Shown here in pieces: positions 31,000-32,440 of a DNA stretch of 32,440 bases. Under the pieces are notes generated by a model. It saw only the letters and a list, made by a program, of their open reading frames with translations. It ran no database searches and had not been told where the DNA came from. The stretch lies in assembly GCA_947305245.1 (NCBI GenBank), contig CAMZDG010000034.1, positions 1-32,440 on the forward strand, read 5' to 3'. Each line of letters opens with the position of its first letter. The first letter of the stretch is position 1. This DNA is from an uncultured Lachnospiraceae bacterium (GTDB lineage: Bacteria > Bacillota > Clostridia > Lachnospirales > Lachnospiraceae). The position numbers and the translations under genes were made by a program.

Positions 31000-32440
31000 A
31001 TGTTACAGATCATTAAAAGAGATGGTTCTAAAGCAGATTTTACGTTGTCAAAGATCAATGATGCCATTATGAAGGCATTCAATGCGACGGAGATGAGCTA
31101 CAACAACGATATTGTTGACCTGCTCGCACTTCGCGTGACGGCTGACTTTCAGTCGAAGATCAAGGACAATGCCGTTCAGATCGAGGACGTGCAGGACAGC
31201 GTGGAAAAGGTTTTGGGACAGGCCGGCTACGAGGAAGTGGCTAAGGCTTACATCTTATATCGCAGACAGCGCGAGAAGATGCGTGCCATGAAGTCCACCA
31301 TTTTGGACTACAAGGACGTGGTGAACAGCTACGTAAAGGTAGAGGACTGGCGCGTAAAGGAGAATTCCACCGTGACCTATTCCGTGGGCGGACTGATCCT
31401 TTCGAACAGCGGTGCGGTGACTGCAAACTATTGGCTTTCTGAGATTTATGACGATGAGATCGCGGACGCACACCGCAATGCGGACATTCACATTCACGAC
31501 CTGTCCATGCTGACCGGTTACTGCGCTGGATGGTCCTTGAAGCAGCTGATCCAGGAGGGTCTTGGCGGCATTACCGGAAAGATTTCCTCCGCACCCGCAA
31601 AGCACCTTTCCGTGCTCTGCAACCAGATGGTAAACTTCCTTGGCATCATGCAGAACGAGTGGGCCGGCGCGCAGGCATTCTCTTCCTTTGATACCTATCT
31701 GGCTCCGTTCGTCAAGGTGGACAACTTAAGCTATGCTGAGGTGAAGAAGTGTATCGAGGCCTTCATCTATGGCGTAAACACGCCCAGCCGTTGGGGCACC
31801 CAGGCGCCTTTCTCCAACATCACTCTGGACTGGACGGTTCCCGAGGACCTGGCAGAACTCAATGCCATCGTCGGTGGCAAGGAGATGAACTTCAAGTATA
31901 AGGATTGTAAGAAGGAAATGGACATGGTGAACAAGGCGTTCATCGAGACCATGATCGAGGGCGACTCCCATGGCAGAGGCTTCCAGTATCCCATCCCGAC
32001 TTACTCCATCACCAGTGATTTCGACTGGTCCGACACTGAGAACAACCGTCTTCTGTTTGAGATGACCGCAAAGTATGGTACGCCTTACTTCTCCAATTAT
32101 ATCAACTCCGACATGGCACCCTCTGACGTGCGTTCCATGTGCTGCAGACTTCGTCTGGACCTTAGAGAGCTCCGCAAGAAGACCGGCGGTTTCTTCGGAT
32201 CCGGCGAGAGCACCGGAAGTGTTGGCGTTGTTACGATTAACATGCCCAGGATCGCTTATCTTGCATCCAATAAGGCAGAGTTCTATGCGAGACTTGACCG
32301 CATGATGGACATCGCCGCAAGATCCTTAAAGATCAAGCGTGGCGTCATCAGTAAGCTTTTGGAAGAGGGCCTGTACCCTTATACCAAGAGATATCTTGGC
32401 AGCTTTGACAATCACTTCTCCACCATCGGCCTGATCGGCA
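31000..32440 (+). CDS. nrdD: Anaerobic ribonucleoside-triphosphate reductase (3' end cut off by window edge)
   Basis: Class III ribonucleotide reductase makes deoxyribonucleotides without oxygen, using a glycyl radical installed by NrdG. The 480 visible residues start MLQIIKRDGSKADF. An N-terminal ATP-cone (about 1-92) senses ATP/dATP, and the catalytic barrel follows with NADIHIHDLSMLTGYCAGWSL (about 159-179), the MCCRLRLD cysteine motif (about 383-390) and GGFFGSGESTGSVGVVTINMPR (about 397-418). The glycyl-radical loop and the zinc site at the C-terminus lie beyond the window. ATG 31000 has GGAGGGG 7 nt upstream. Paired NrdR boxes indicate control by deoxynucleotide level. The enzyme points to an anaerobic lifestyle. 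Confidence 0.97.
   Translation, partial: MLQIIKRDGSKADFTLSKINDAIMKAFNATEMSYNNDIVDLLALRVTADFQSKIKDNAVQIEDVQDSVEKVLGQAGYEEVAKAYILYRRQREKMRAMKSTILDYKDVVNSYVKVEDWRVKENSTVTYSVGGLILSNSGAVTANYWLSEIYDDEIADAHRNADIHIHDLSMLTGYCAGWSLKQLIQEGLGGITGKISSAPAKHLSVLCNQMVNFLGIMQNEWAGAQAFSSFDTYLAPFVKVDNLSYAEVKKCIEAFIYGVNTPSRWGTQAPFSNITLDWTVPEDLAELNAIVGGKEMNFKYKDCKKEMDMVNKAFIETMIEGDSHGRGFQYPIPTYSITSDFDWSDTENNRLLFEMTAKYGTPYFSNYINSDMAPSDVRSMCCRLRLDLRELRKKTGGFFGSGESTGSVGVVTINMPRIAYLASNKAEFYARLDRMMDIAARSLKIKRGVISKLLEEGLYPYTKRYLGSFDNHFSTIGLIG

Noticed and set aside
1..32440. tRNA or rRNA genes, CRISPR arrays, transposases, prophage genes
   Set aside because: None were recognised on reading both strands; the long palindrome has no repeat-spacer pattern and encodes no transposase.

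Overview
The window looks like a chromosomal segment from a low-to-mid GC Clostridia, most likely a Lachnospiraceae-type gut anaerobe. The reasons are: strong AGGAGG ribosome binding sites; sigma-A promoters often carrying an extended TGnTATGAT -10; an oxygen-sensitive class III ribonucleotide reductase; MscL with a clostridial-type C-terminal zinc ribbon; the short (type 2) ArgC; and ComEA/ComEC/HolA. The taxonomic call is an inference from gene content, as no rRNA or ribosomal protein gene is present. No tRNA, CRISPR array, transposase or prophage gene was seen.

Left part (1-11117), arginine biosynthesis. A partial argG runs leftward. It shares a divergent control region with a NhaC-family transporter, and that region holds several ARG-box-like palindromes (TGNAT-N4-ATNCA). 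A second ARG box and a good extended -10 promoter precede a rightward cluster: GNAT acetyltransferase, membrane HD-GYP phosphodiesterase, argJ, argB, argC (TTG start), argD, and a membrane-anchored solute-binding protein. A small YdcZ-type DMT membrane protein follows. The run from GNAT to the binding protein has gaps of 3-73 nt and reads as one operon, which puts a c-di-GMP-type signalling enzyme and an orphan binding protein into arginine synthesis.

Middle part (11122-18399), competence and envelope signalling. comEA, here with a lipobox, has its own promoter. It is followed by an OmpR/PhoB-type response regulator, a HAMP histidine kinase and a lipoprotein with two GerMN repeats, then comEC. 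The regulator-kinase-GerMN lipoprotein order resembles the actinobacterial MtrA-MtrB-LpqB module. A leftward multi-pass membrane protein of unknown function converges on comEC.

Right-middle part (18423-25245), the least ordinary region. Two strong divergent promoters sit back to back. The rightward one first produces a short structured leader ending in a terminator-like hairpin, then a 687-residue protein with a TerD-like C-terminal region. Next comes an ECF sigma factor overlapping (ATGA) a protein that looks like an anti-sigma factor whose extracytoplasmic part is a solute-binding-protein fold. After that is a 230-bp near-palindrome, then a lipoprotein combining a propeller-like N-terminal half with another solute-binding domain. 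No ABC permease or ATPase is present, so this looks like a ligand-sensing ECF system rather than a transporter.

Right part (25313-32440): a CopA-type P-type ATPase with metal-binding domains at both ends; holA on the opposite strand; mscL with a leader hairpin; a TPR lipoprotein closed by a strong terminator; and a partial nrdD behind two NrdR boxes and a sigma-A promoter. Function assignments come from motifs read by eye. Promoters, operators and RNA structures are predictions from sequence only.
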